NCBI GenBank assembly: GCA_964486335.1
Contig: CAZAMB010000013.1
Location: 91,907-155,906, forward strand
Direction: 5' to 3'
Source: CAZAMB01 sp964486335
GTDB lineage: Bacteria; Planctomycetota; Phycisphaerae; UBA1845
Length of the DNA stretch: 64,000 bases
In this document: piece by piece, positions 9,304 to 16,580 of the stretch
How the letters are laid out: the number at the start of each line of letters is the position of its first letter
Position numbering within the stretch: the stretch's first letter is position 1
Notes under the pieces: generated by a model
What the model was told of the DNA's origin: nothing
Database searches by the model: none
Seen by the model: the letters and a program-made list of their open reading frames with translations, nothing else
Program-made: the position numbers and the translations under genes

Positions 9304-9317
9304 CAAAGGATTCGAGA

Positions 9318-9554
9318 ATGGAAAGACCAAAAGGGTTTCACACGGAACAACGATTTCCGGATCGAGGCGGCGAAGGGTGGGTCGGTCCGCTGGTGGATTA
9401 CAAAGAAATCGATCTGCTGCGCAAGTTCATGACTTCGAGCAGCAAACTCATGTCGCGAAAGCGCGCCGGCACGGACGCTCAGGAGCAGAAGGCACTGAAG
9501 GTTGCCGTGAAGCGTGCTCGTTTCATGGCGCTCATTCCATACCGCGGCGCGTAA
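9318..9554 (+). CDS. rpsR: Small ribosomal subunit protein bS18
   Basis: The 78-residue protein is recognisable as bS18 by VDYKEIDLLRKFMTSSSK (about 26-43), the basic stretch RKRAGTDAQEQKALKVAVKR and the C-terminal RARFMALIPY. bS18 sits on the platform of the 30S subunit next to bS6 and binds 16S rRNA. In many bacteria rpsR lies between rpsF/ssb and rplI; here it follows a Trm112-like gene and none of those partners is nearby. Length and ends fit the family (about 75-80 residues). Confidence 0.95.
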   Translation: MERPKGFHTEQRFPDRGGEGWVGPLVDYKEIDLLRKFMTSSSKLMSRKRAGTDAQEQKALKVAVKRARFMALIPYRGA

Positions 9555-9573
9555 CCAAATCGCGGCAACCCGA

Positions 9574-10467
9574 TCAAGCGCTGGCGGAACCCCCCATCCA
9601 TTGATCAATGAGCGGGATGATCCGTTCGTGCGCATCTTCGACGATGTAATGACCGGCGTCGGCGAAGCGGTGGACTTCGGCGTTGGGAAAGCGCTGACGC
9701 CACTCGTTGAGGTACCAATCGTTGAAACAAAAATCCCGAGCTCCCCAGCAGATCAGCATGGGTTTGCCGGCCAGCAAATGCAGCCCGGATTCGATCTCGC
9801 GAACGACGCGGTGGCTGGGAACGAGGGGCGAAACGGGGATATCGCGAATGAACCGCATGATCCCGACCCGGTCCCTCCATGAGCCATAAGGGAGCAAGTA
9901 TCCCTTGGCGACGTGCGGAGTCATTCGCTCGCGGTTCATGCAAGCCTGTTTGAGCGCACTTCGGCAGAAGCCGTTGAATCCGCGAACAATCAGATCGCCC
10001 AGACCGTTCCATCGACAGATCCGAATTCTTAGAGGAATCGGACCGCCGAGGAACGCAGCGGTGTTCAGAATCAGCATTCGATTGACGCGCTTTGGGTTTC
10101 GTACCGCCCAGCCGCAGGCCACGGCCCCGCCCCAATCATGCCCACCGATGCTGATCGACCGCAATCCCAGATGGTCGATCAGTCGGCCGACGTTCTTGAT
10201 GTGCATATCCAGAGTATATCGATAGCGTTGAGGTTTGGCGGAAAGCCCGCAGCCGATGTGGTCGGGCGCGATCACGCGGTATCTGGCGCGCAGTCCTTTA
10301 ATCAGGTCACGGTAATAAAAGGACCATGTCGGATTGCCGTGAAGCAAAATGATGGGCGGTCCCTCGCCTTCGTCCACGTAGTGCATCCTCGATCCGCCGG
10401 TCTCGAAGACATGGGAATCGAAAGGGTAAAGGTCGGCGATAGACTCGATTCGGGGATCACGCGGCAT
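9574..10467 (-). CDS. oleB: Alpha/beta hydrolase, OleB-like (haloalkane dehalogenase fold)
   Basis: The 297-residue enzyme has the alpha/beta-hydrolase motifs of the haloalkane dehalogenase/OleB group: the oxyanion motif HGNPTW (43-48), the nucleophile D111 in GGHDWGGAV, and a C-terminal catalytic histidine in DAGHYIVED. OleB decarboxylates beta-lactones in the last step of long-chain olefin synthesis. The assignment rests on the neighbour: the gene directly upstream is an OleA-type thiolase ending two bases before this ATG. I use the ATG at 10467; a start at 10497 would overlap oleA by 28 bp. Alone it could be called a haloalkane dehalogenase. OleC and OleD are not in the window. Confidence 0.78.
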   Translation of the reverse strand: MPRDPRIESIADLYPFDSHVFETGGSRMHYVDEGEGPPIILLHGNPTWSFYYRDLIKGLRARYRVIAPDHIGCGLSAKPQRYRYTLDMHIKNVGRLIDHLGLRSISIGGHDWGGAVACGWAVRNPKRVNRMLILNTAAFLGGPIPLRIRICRWNGLGDLIVRGFNGFCRSALKQACMNRERMTPHVAKGYLLPYGSWRDRVGIMRFIRDIPVSPLVPSHRVVREIESGLHLLAGKPMLICWGARDFCFNDWYLNEWRQRFPNAEVHRFADAGHYIVEDAHERIIPLIDQWMGGSASA

Positions 10468-10469
10468 GG

Positions 10470-11522
10470 CTACCACCGCACACCGAGCATCACGCACGAG
10501 AGTCCGCTGCCGATGCCAAGCATCGCCATGTTGCTTTCAGGAAGAGGCGGGTCGCGCTCGACGCCCATGGCCATGGTCATGGGCAGCGAGGCCGATCCGA
10601 CATTTCCGAGAAACTCAAAAGTCGAAAAATCGCGTCCCGAATCCAGCTTGGTTGCCTCGTAAAGACGATCCCGATGGGCGGCGCCGACCTGATGAGTGAA
10701 GACTCGATCTATGTTGTCGTTCGACCAGCCGATCGAATCGCGAAAGTCACTCCAGGTTTCGGCCGCCAGAGTACAACCGTCGTCAAGCAGAGTTTCAGCG
10801 TCCGTGTTCATGCTCATCGTCGCACCGCCGGAGAAGCCTGTGTCGGCACTTCCCCGGCAGAGCTGGTTGTGCTCTGTCGCGCAACGCACGACGCCACCCA
10901 GCAAACGATGATCGGTCTGCGAGACGGATTCGTGAGTCATGACCAGCGCGGCCGCGCCGGAACCGATGGTTAGCGAGGCGAACGCGGCCTTGAGATCCTG
11001 CCGGGTCAGTCGATGACCGGCCCGCAAAAGCTGGTCGATCGTCGTTCGCAGGAGATGCCGGCTGTTTTCGCCTGCCACGATCAGACCACGCTTGACCTGC
11101 CCCAGTTCAATCATGTTGGCCAACGAGGTCATTCCATTGAGGAATCCGAGGCATGCGTTGGAAATATCATAAATTACGGATTTTCGCGGCAATCCGAGAT
11201 TATGATGCACGACGGCAGCCGTTGCCGGTTCGAGACAGTCACGGGACACCGACGTATGCAACAAGCATTCGATTTGCTCGGGAGCAACACCCGCCTCTTC
11301 AATGGCTTTTCGCCCGCACCTTGTGCTCGCGTCGCTGGGCAGGGTTCCGTCTTCCCAAATGCGTCGCTCGCGGATACCGCTCATTAATTCCAGACGCCCT
11401 TCGTGCAGACCGAATCGCTCGTAGACGGGGGCGAGTTCGCGCTCGATTTCGGCTGATGTCAGGACGATTTCGGGAAGAACATAACCGAATCCGTCAAGGC
11501 AGACTTTTTCATACTTGTACAT
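10470..11522 (-). CDS. oleA: OleA-like 3-oxoacyl-ACP synthase III family condensing enzyme
   Basis: The 351-residue enzyme belongs to the KAS III/thiolase family. The Cys-His-Asn triad is present: C124 in ISNACLGFLNG, histidine in FTHQVGAAH and asparagine in EFLGNVGSAS. RDCLEPATA at about 94-102 carries a glutamate that lines up with the OleA-specific Glu acting across the dimer, and separates it from ordinary FabH. OleA joins two fatty acyl-CoAs head to head to give a beta-keto acid. The ATG at 11522 has GGAG eight bases upstream and gives MYKYEKVCLDG; an earlier start would add eleven unlikely residues. It is co-directional with oleB at a 2-bp gap, which supports the Ole reading. Confidence 0.8.
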   Translation of the reverse strand: MYKYEKVCLDGFGYVLPEIVLTSAEIERELAPVYERFGLHEGRLELMSGIRERRIWEDGTLPSDASTRCGRKAIEEAGVAPEQIECLLHTSVSRDCLEPATAAVVHHNLGLPRKSVIYDISNACLGFLNGMTSLANMIELGQVKRGLIVAGENSRHLLRTTIDQLLRAGHRLTRQDLKAAFASLTIGSGAAALVMTHESVSQTDHRLLGGVVRCATEHNQLCRGSADTGFSGGATMSMNTDAETLLDDGCTLAAETWSDFRDSIGWSNDNIDRVFTHQVGAAHRDRLYEATKLDSGRDFSTFEFLGNVGSASLPMTMAMGVERDPPLPESNMAMLGIGSGLSCVMLGVRW

Positions 11523-11826
11523 AGCGGCGTCTCCGCGTTTCCGCCCGAAAATCAATAATCCTTTTCAGTACTCACGAGTCTCTTGGTAGATTAGGGGAAG
11601 ATCATTCGCCGCTCAACAGCATCTGACGCCGACAAACGTCACGAAACAGGAGCCGAAATGTGAGATGCATCGAGACACCGCCTCGCACGGGCAGGATCCA
11701 ACGGTTTGATACGACGGCAATGATTCTGATGGAAGATCGTTTCGGAGGGAAACCGCGCGCTCATTTGAGTTGTTCCGCCGAGCCGGCGATCCGCTGGAAA
11801 AGTAAGCCGCATGGCTGACACGAACT
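11523..11826. other. Intergenic stretch before oleA, no gene seen
   Basis: About 300 bp separate oleA from the end of the UbiB-like gene. The open frames here are short and show no family resemblance. It should hold the oleA promoter (minus strand), but I could not pick a convincing pair of boxes, and no terminator hairpin with a T-run is evident. Confidence 0.5.
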
Positions 11827-13551
11827 TCAGTGCAAACGCCCGCTACGAAATATGGCCCAGCTCAAGCCCAGACCCAAAACGCCCGCCAGTAAATAGCCCG
11901 CAATGCCGAGGTATTGAAAACTGATGCCGAACACCGTCCACTCCGTCCGGGCACTGACGACAACCGAGCTGCCAATGATGATGGCAGCGATGACGATCGA
12001 AAACGCGAGGCGATTGCTGGAGCGGTCGAGCTCACCGATCAGCCGATCGATGTTCTCATGCCGAACGTCGAGTCGCCATCCGCCGGTGCCCATTCGCCGA
12101 AGCCCTCGACGCAACCGCGACGGCGCCTCGCGCAAGATGTTCAGCAAGTGCCAGCCGGTCAGCAAGGCCTCACGCGAAACCGCCTTGGGCGAGAATCGAT
12201 CCGCCAGGTTCTTTTTCAGTCGCGGTTTGAGCAGCTCCAGAAGATTGAGTTCGGGATCGAGCCGCGCCGTCACGCCTGCCACCGTACCGTAGGCCTTGAT
12301 GAGCATGATGAAATCGCGCGGGACCGTCACGTCGTGGAGTCGCACCACGTCGGAAAACTCGTTGAACAGCGTCCGCAGATCGAATCGCCTGATCGGCAAT
12401 CCGTAGTATTTCTCAAGAAGAGACCGCAACGCCCGGTGCAGGCTTCGTCGATCGGCCTCCGGTCCGATGGCGCCCATGTCGGTCAATGCGTCGATCGCGA
12501 CATCCACCTCGCGATTCACACACGCGTACACGATGACGACGAGCTGGGTCATCCACTCATCGGTAATGGTTCCGGTCTGTCCAAAGTCGATCAATCCGAT
12601 CGTGGCCGGAGCCTCGATCAGGATATTGCCCGGGTGCGGATCAGCATGAAACAAACCGATGTCGAACACTTGTCTGAGAAAGCAGTCGGCCAATCGGCGA
12701 GCCGCGAGCGGCCGGTCAATCCTCACCTCCGGCGCGTCGCGATCCGAGCCTTCGATCATCGATTCCAGGTTCGCGCCGGGCAGCGCTTCGAGCGTCAGTA
12801 CGCGGGGGCTGGTCAATTCCCAGAACACTTTGGGAATCCGCACGCCCGCGTCGTCGGCGAGCGCGTCGCCAAAGCGAGCCGTGGCCGACGCCTCGTGGAT
12901 GTAGTCGAGTTCCCGCGTCATCGTCTCCGCGAATTCGGCGACGATCGCCGTCGGTCGATAGATGCGCGATTCGGGCATCAGCGATTCGAGCGATTGGGCC
13001 AGCCAGCGAAGGAGCTGCATGTCCAGTTCGATGATCTGGTCGATGTCAGGTCGCCGAACCTTGACGACCACGTTCTTGTTTTTTCCAATCAGCCGAGCGC
13101 GATACACCTGACCGATCGACGCACTGGCCAGCGGTGCTTCGTCGATCCATTCGAAACATTCGTGGATCGGTTTGCCGAGTTCTTGTTCTATGGCTTGCAT
13201 CGCCGTCGAAGTGTCAAACGGCGGCACTTTGTCCTGAAGCAGCCGCAAATGTTCGATCACTTCGGTGGGCAGCAGGTCCGGCCGCGTGCTGAGCATCTGC
13301 CCCAGTTTGATGAATGTTGGTCCCAGTTCCGTGCAAACGCGAGCAAGCCGACGACCCATCATCGCCGCGGCCGACTCGGGCGGCATGTCCTCGACGCGTC
13401 GGCGCAGCATCCACACCGGGACGAACCGTCCGAGATTGAGCCTGGTCACGGCATGCCCAAACCCGTGGCGCGTCAGAACCCGAGCGATGTTGCGCATTCG
13501 GTTGAGTGATCGAACGTTTCGGGTGAACTGCAACGGCGTCATGATCAACAT
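11827..13551 (-). CDS. ABC1/UbiB (AarF) family atypical kinase
   Basis: The 574-residue protein has the UbiB kinase-like signature: the KxGQ motif in FIKLGQMLSTRPDLLP, the alanine-rich loop ASASIGQVYRA, a lysine in VVVKVRRP, the catalytic loop HADPHPGNIL and the metal motif IDFG. Two hydrophobic segments at the C-terminus (about 500-570) anchor it in the membrane, as in UbiB and Coq8. Known members are ATPases that support ubiquinone or other lipid synthesis; a planctomycete member might serve menaquinone or isoprenoid metabolism. Whether ATG 13551 or the ATG three codons later (13542) is used cannot be decided; neither has a strong ribosome site. The opposite strand has a 531-codon open frame that is a shadow of this gene. 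Confidence 0.92.
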   Translation of the reverse strand: MLIMTPLQFTRNVRSLNRMRNIARVLTRHGFGHAVTRLNLGRFVPVWMLRRRVEDMPPESAAAMMGRRLARVCTELGPTFIKLGQMLSTRPDLLPTEVIEHLRLLQDKVPPFDTSTAMQAIEQELGKPIHECFEWIDEAPLASASIGQVYRARLIGKNKNVVVKVRRPDIDQIIELDMQLLRWLAQSLESLMPESRIYRPTAIVAEFAETMTRELDYIHEASATARFGDALADDAGVRIPKVFWELTSPRVLTLEALPGANLESMIEGSDRDAPEVRIDRPLAARRLADCFLRQVFDIGLFHADPHPGNILIEAPATIGLIDFGQTGTITDEWMTQLVVIVYACVNREVDVAIDALTDMGAIGPEADRRSLHRALRSLLEKYYGLPIRRFDLRTLFNEFSDVVRLHDVTVPRDFIMLIKAYGTVAGVTARLDPELNLLELLKPRLKKNLADRFSPKAVSREALLTGWHLLNILREAPSRLRRGLRRMGTGGWRLDVRHENIDRLIGELDRSSNRLAFSIVIAAIIIGSSVVVSARTEWTVFGISFQYLGIAGYLLAGVLGLGLSWAIFRSGRLH

Positions 13552-13903
13552 TGACTCAACAGGGATCGCCGATCGAAATCATTGGCACCACAAGCCGTAC
13601 TCCATGATTCAACGCGGGCCACGCGATCCTGCGATCACCTTGTACAAGGCAAGCGATCAGCCTATCGCCGGGAAGCGCCCATGACAACGGATGCAATCCC
13701 ACGGGCGGCGTTTCGTTTCGGACAGGAGGTCTAACGGAATCACGTTTGCAGGCTTCCTTGATTGAAAAAACTCCAGGCAGCGGCCGGAACAGGAATCGCG
13801 CAAACCTTGCGTAACGCGCGGCGGCCTGGCATCGCCCGTCTACTTGTACTGACATTGGAGAGAAGAAGCGCCCGTATCGCCTTTCGCAGGCGGTGCCGGA
13901 GCG
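13552..13903. other. Intergenic stretch with an imperfect structured segment
   Basis: No convincing gene. A 99-codon minus-strand frame here has no family features. Between about 13771 and 13827 the sequence can fold into a long imperfect hairpin: CCAGGC pairs with GCCTGG, and CGCG with CGCG inside. The motifs of SRP RNA, 6S RNA, RNase P RNA or tmRNA were looked for and not found. A structured RNA is possible but unsupported beyond this fold. Confidence 0.3.
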
Positions 13904-14494
13904 TCATGGCCGTCCAAATCGTCGAACAGCGTGATCCGTGATCAACATGCTCACGCGTCGATCAAGGGGTCCGACGGGAATCTGCGGCAGAAACTGTCGT
14001 TCAAAGGCCAGCCCACAGGCGGTTCCGCGAAAATCCGAGTGGGCAAGGAATCGATCGTAGAACCCGCGCCCGCGACCGAGTCGGTTTCCGTATTCGTCGA
14101 ATCCGAGGCCCGGGACAATGACCAGATCGATCAGCGCAACTGGAAACGGCACGCCGGAAACCGGCTCTCGGATGCCCATGCCCGAAACCACCAGATCGTC
14201 GGTGAGCGATCGAATCTCGACCGGCATCATGCGACGCTGATTCCAACTGACCTTCGGCGCTAGCACTCGCTTACGATCCTGCCAGCTTCGGAGCACGATC
14301 GGCGATGTGTCCAGTTCATTGGGAAGCGAAAGAAACACCATGACGACTTCGGCCTTGACGTATTCCGGCTGCTCGAAGAGTCGCTGGCAAGCGCGCGCGG
14401 AGAGATCGGCGAGCGCTTCCGGCGAAATCGCCGATGTTGCTTCGCGGAGCCTCTGACGAAGTTCTTTCTTGATCGGCAATGCGCATTTATCCAT
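13904..14494 (-). CDS. 5-formyltetrahydrofolate cyclo-ligase
   Basis: The 196-residue enzyme converts 5-formyl-THF to 5,10-methenyl-THF using ATP, recovering a dead-end folate. The family signature GLGFDEYGNRLGRGRGFYD (about 135-153) is intact; it forms the phosphate and folate site. An N-terminal KKELRQRLRE helix and FLSLPNELDT are also typical. The ATG follows the RarA stop with no gap (TAAATG), so the two genes are translationally coupled. In proteobacteria this gene neighbours 6S RNA; no recognisable 6S RNA is seen here. Confidence 0.94.
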   Translation of the reverse strand: MDKCALPIKKELRQRLREATSAISPEALADLSARACQRLFEQPEYVKAEVVMVFLSLPNELDTSPIVLRSWQDRKRVLAPKVSWNQRRMMPVEIRSLTDDLVVSGMGIREPVSGVPFPVALIDLVIVPGLGFDEYGNRLGRGRGFYDRFLAHSDFRGTACGLAFERQFLPQIPVGPLDRRVSMLITDHAVRRFGRP

Positions 14495-15844
14495 TTACGA
14501 GTCGCTTTTCCCGTTCGGCGATTCACCGTGTCGTTGTCGCAGTTTGTTCAACGCGGGCCTGAATGCCGCCTCGACGCCGCGATCGGTCGGCTCGAAATAG
14601 ACTTTGTCCACGCCCAGATAGTCCTGCTCCACTATAACGCCCGGAGCATCATGAGGGTACTTGTAGCCGTCGCCGGCGCCGAGGCGTTCTGCCCCGGCGT
14701 ACCCTGTCGAGCGGAGAAATCTCGGAACGGGAATCGTCCGATGGTTCCGTACGTCTTCGGCGGCACGCCAGATTGCCAATGCCGAAGCGTTGGATTTCGA
14801 AGCGCATGCCAGGAAAATCGCCGCCTGTGCGAGCGGAATCTGGCATTCGGGCATTCCCACCATGAGCGTGGCGTCGGCGGCCGCTTGCGCGAGAACCAGC
14901 CCCATTGGATCGGCGTTGCCGATGTCTTCGGCCGCGGCGATCACGATTCGGCGGGCCACGTAGCGAGGGTCCTCTCCGGCTTCGAGCATTCGGGCGATCC
15001 AGTAGACGGCCGCGTCGGGGTCACCGCCTCGAATGGATTTGATCATCGCGCTGATGGCGTCGAAGTGCGCGTCGCCGGTGCCGTCGTACTGGATGGCCTT
15101 GCGCTGAATGGACTCGACGGCAACGGACAGATCGACAACGATCGGTTCACCGGCCTGTGACTTCGCCGATTGGGAGAGCACGGCGATTTCCAGAGCCGTA
15201 AGGGCACGTCGGGCGTCGCCGTCGCTGGTTGTTGCGAGATGATCGGCAGCTTCATCGGTCACGGTCACGGGCATCGCGCCCAATCCGTGTTCTCGATCCG
15301 CGACCGCCCGCCGAAGAAGCAAATCAATGTCCTCTCGGCTCAATGTCTCAAACTGATAGATCTGACTCCGGGAGACCAGCGGCGCGTTGATCGCAAAGAA
15401 GGGATTCTCCGTCGTGGCTCCGATCAGAATAACTATCCCTTCTTCCACGTCACCGAGGAGTACGTCCTGCTGGGCGCGATTGAATCGGTGCAGCTCGTCG
15501 ATGAACAGAATCGTGCGCTGCCCCGACGCTTCGAGCCGCTCGCGCGCCTTCGAAAGTATCTCGCGAACTTCCTTAACACCCACCGCCGCAGCGTTGACCT
15601 GAACGAAATGAGACTGGGTCGTTTCGGCGATGATTGCGGCCAGCGTGGTCTTGCCCGTTCCCGGCGGACCGTAGAACACCGCACTGGTGATTCGATCGGC
15701 TTCGAGGCTTCGGCGGAGAAGCCGTCCTTCGCCGACAAAGTGCCGCTGCCCGACGAATTGATCCAGTGTTCGAGGACGCATTCGCACGGCCAGCGGCTCG
15801 ACTCGTCGTCGATTGGAGTCACGTTGCTCGGAAAACAGGTCCAT
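14495..15844 (-). CDS. rarA: Replication-associated recombination protein A (RarA/MgsA)
   Basis: RarA is a AAA+ ATPase related to the clamp loader that acts at stalled replication forks. The 449-residue product has a Walker A in YGPPGTGKTTL, a Walker B in ILFIDELHRF, the sensor-1 region IGATTENPFF, and DGDARRALTALE in the lid. The C-terminal tetramerisation region follows, with IRGGDPDAAVYWIARML and IAAAEDIGNADP. Length agrees with the family (about 430-450). It starts with MDLFSE, as typical RarA proteins do. The downstream cyclo-ligase starts immediately at its stop codon. Confidence 0.96.
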   Translation of the reverse strand: MDLFSEQRDSNRRRVEPLAVRMRPRTLDQFVGQRHFVGEGRLLRRSLEADRITSAVFYGPPGTGKTTLAAIIAETTQSHFVQVNAAAVGVKEVREILSKARERLEASGQRTILFIDELHRFNRAQQDVLLGDVEEGIVILIGATTENPFFAINAPLVSRSQIYQFETLSREDIDLLLRRAVADREHGLGAMPVTVTDEAADHLATTSDGDARRALTALEIAVLSQSAKSQAGEPIVVDLSVAVESIQRKAIQYDGTGDAHFDAISAMIKSIRGGDPDAAVYWIARMLEAGEDPRYVARRIVIAAAEDIGNADPMGLVLAQAAADATLMVGMPECQIPLAQAAIFLACASKSNASALAIWRAAEDVRNHRTIPVPRFLRSTGYAGAERLGAGDGYKYPHDAPGVIVEQDYLGVDKVYFEPTDRGVEAAFRPALNKLRQRHGESPNGKSDS

Positions 15845-15925
15845 TGTTCAGCCCATCGTCGATCATATCACAAGGCGGAAGATTGGTCGCCAGGGACGGT
15901 GGTCCGAAATCAGCGGTGGCGCCCG

Positions 15926-16540
15926 TCATGGGCGTGCTTTGATGTGGCCGATCCCACTCCGCAGCGCGTCGCGCCAAGCAGGAAGATGCAACAGTTCTTG
16001 CGGCGTGGCGACCCGTAGTGGCAAAGTCGACGTCTCGCGAATCGTCATTCCCCACCATCCGATGTCGTACCACCGTTCGTGCTTGTGGCAGATGTCAGCG
16101 AACACGCCAATCGGCCTGTAACCCAAGCCCTCATGGAGCGCCACGCTGGCAGGATTGGGAAGTGCGATGACCGCGATGGCCTGATGAAAGCCTTGCAACC
16201 GCAGGCACGCCAATAGCGAAGTGTATAGTCCTCGTGCGTAGCCGATTCGCATGCAGTCGGGTCGTACATACACGCTCACCTCGGCCGACCATTGGTAGGC
16301 GGGCCGGGATCGAAACTTCGTCGCGTAGGCGTATCCGGCGATCACGCCGTCGACTTCCGCCACGAGCCACGGATGCGTCATGTTGGTTTCCGCGACGCGC
16401 TGGGCCATCTCGTTCGCATCGGGAACCACGAACTCCGCCGAAAGATGAGTGTCGCGGACGATGGGACTGTAGATTTCCGCGATGGCAGGCGCGTCGTCCG
16501 CCATGGCCAGTCGAATGACAGTCGCTGCCCGGTTCTTCAT
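15926..16540 (-). CDS. GNAT family N-acetyltransferase (phosphinothricin acetyltransferase-like)
   Basis: The 204-residue protein is a GNAT fold of the Pat/Bar type. IRLAMADDAPAIAEIYSPIV opens the domain; WLVAEVDGVIAGYAYATKFR is the central strand region; EVSVYVRPDCMRIGYARGLY marks the acetyl-CoA pyrophosphate loop, though it reads R-I-G-Y-A rather than the usual R/Q-G-x-G-x-G/A. HEGLGYRPIGVF follows. Family members acetylate amino groups of small molecules such as methionine sulfone or phosphinothricin. An extra C-terminal 35 residues after the domain are unexplained. It lies just before the PD40/TonB-like gene without forming an obvious functional unit with it. Confidence 0.85.
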   Translation of the reverse strand: MKNRAATVIRLAMADDAPAIAEIYSPIVRDTHLSAEFVVPDANEMAQRVAETNMTHPWLVAEVDGVIAGYAYATKFRSRPAYQWSAEVSVYVRPDCMRIGYARGLYTSLLACLRLQGFHQAIAVIALPNPASVALHEGLGYRPIGVFADICHKHERWYDIGWWGMTIRETSTLPLRVATPQELLHLPAWRDALRSGIGHIKARP

Positions 16541-16580
16541 TTCTTCATTCTATCGTCACCGGGACGCCCGTGAATGCGCG

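Noticed and set aside
11914..13509. 531-codon plus-strand open frame
   Set aside because: Exact opposite of the UbiB-like gene; Arg/His/Gln-rich shadow composition and no family motifs.
13721..13860. Possible SRP or 6S RNA
   Set aside because: The conserved SRP apical sequence and 6S central bubble features are missing; only a general hairpin is present.
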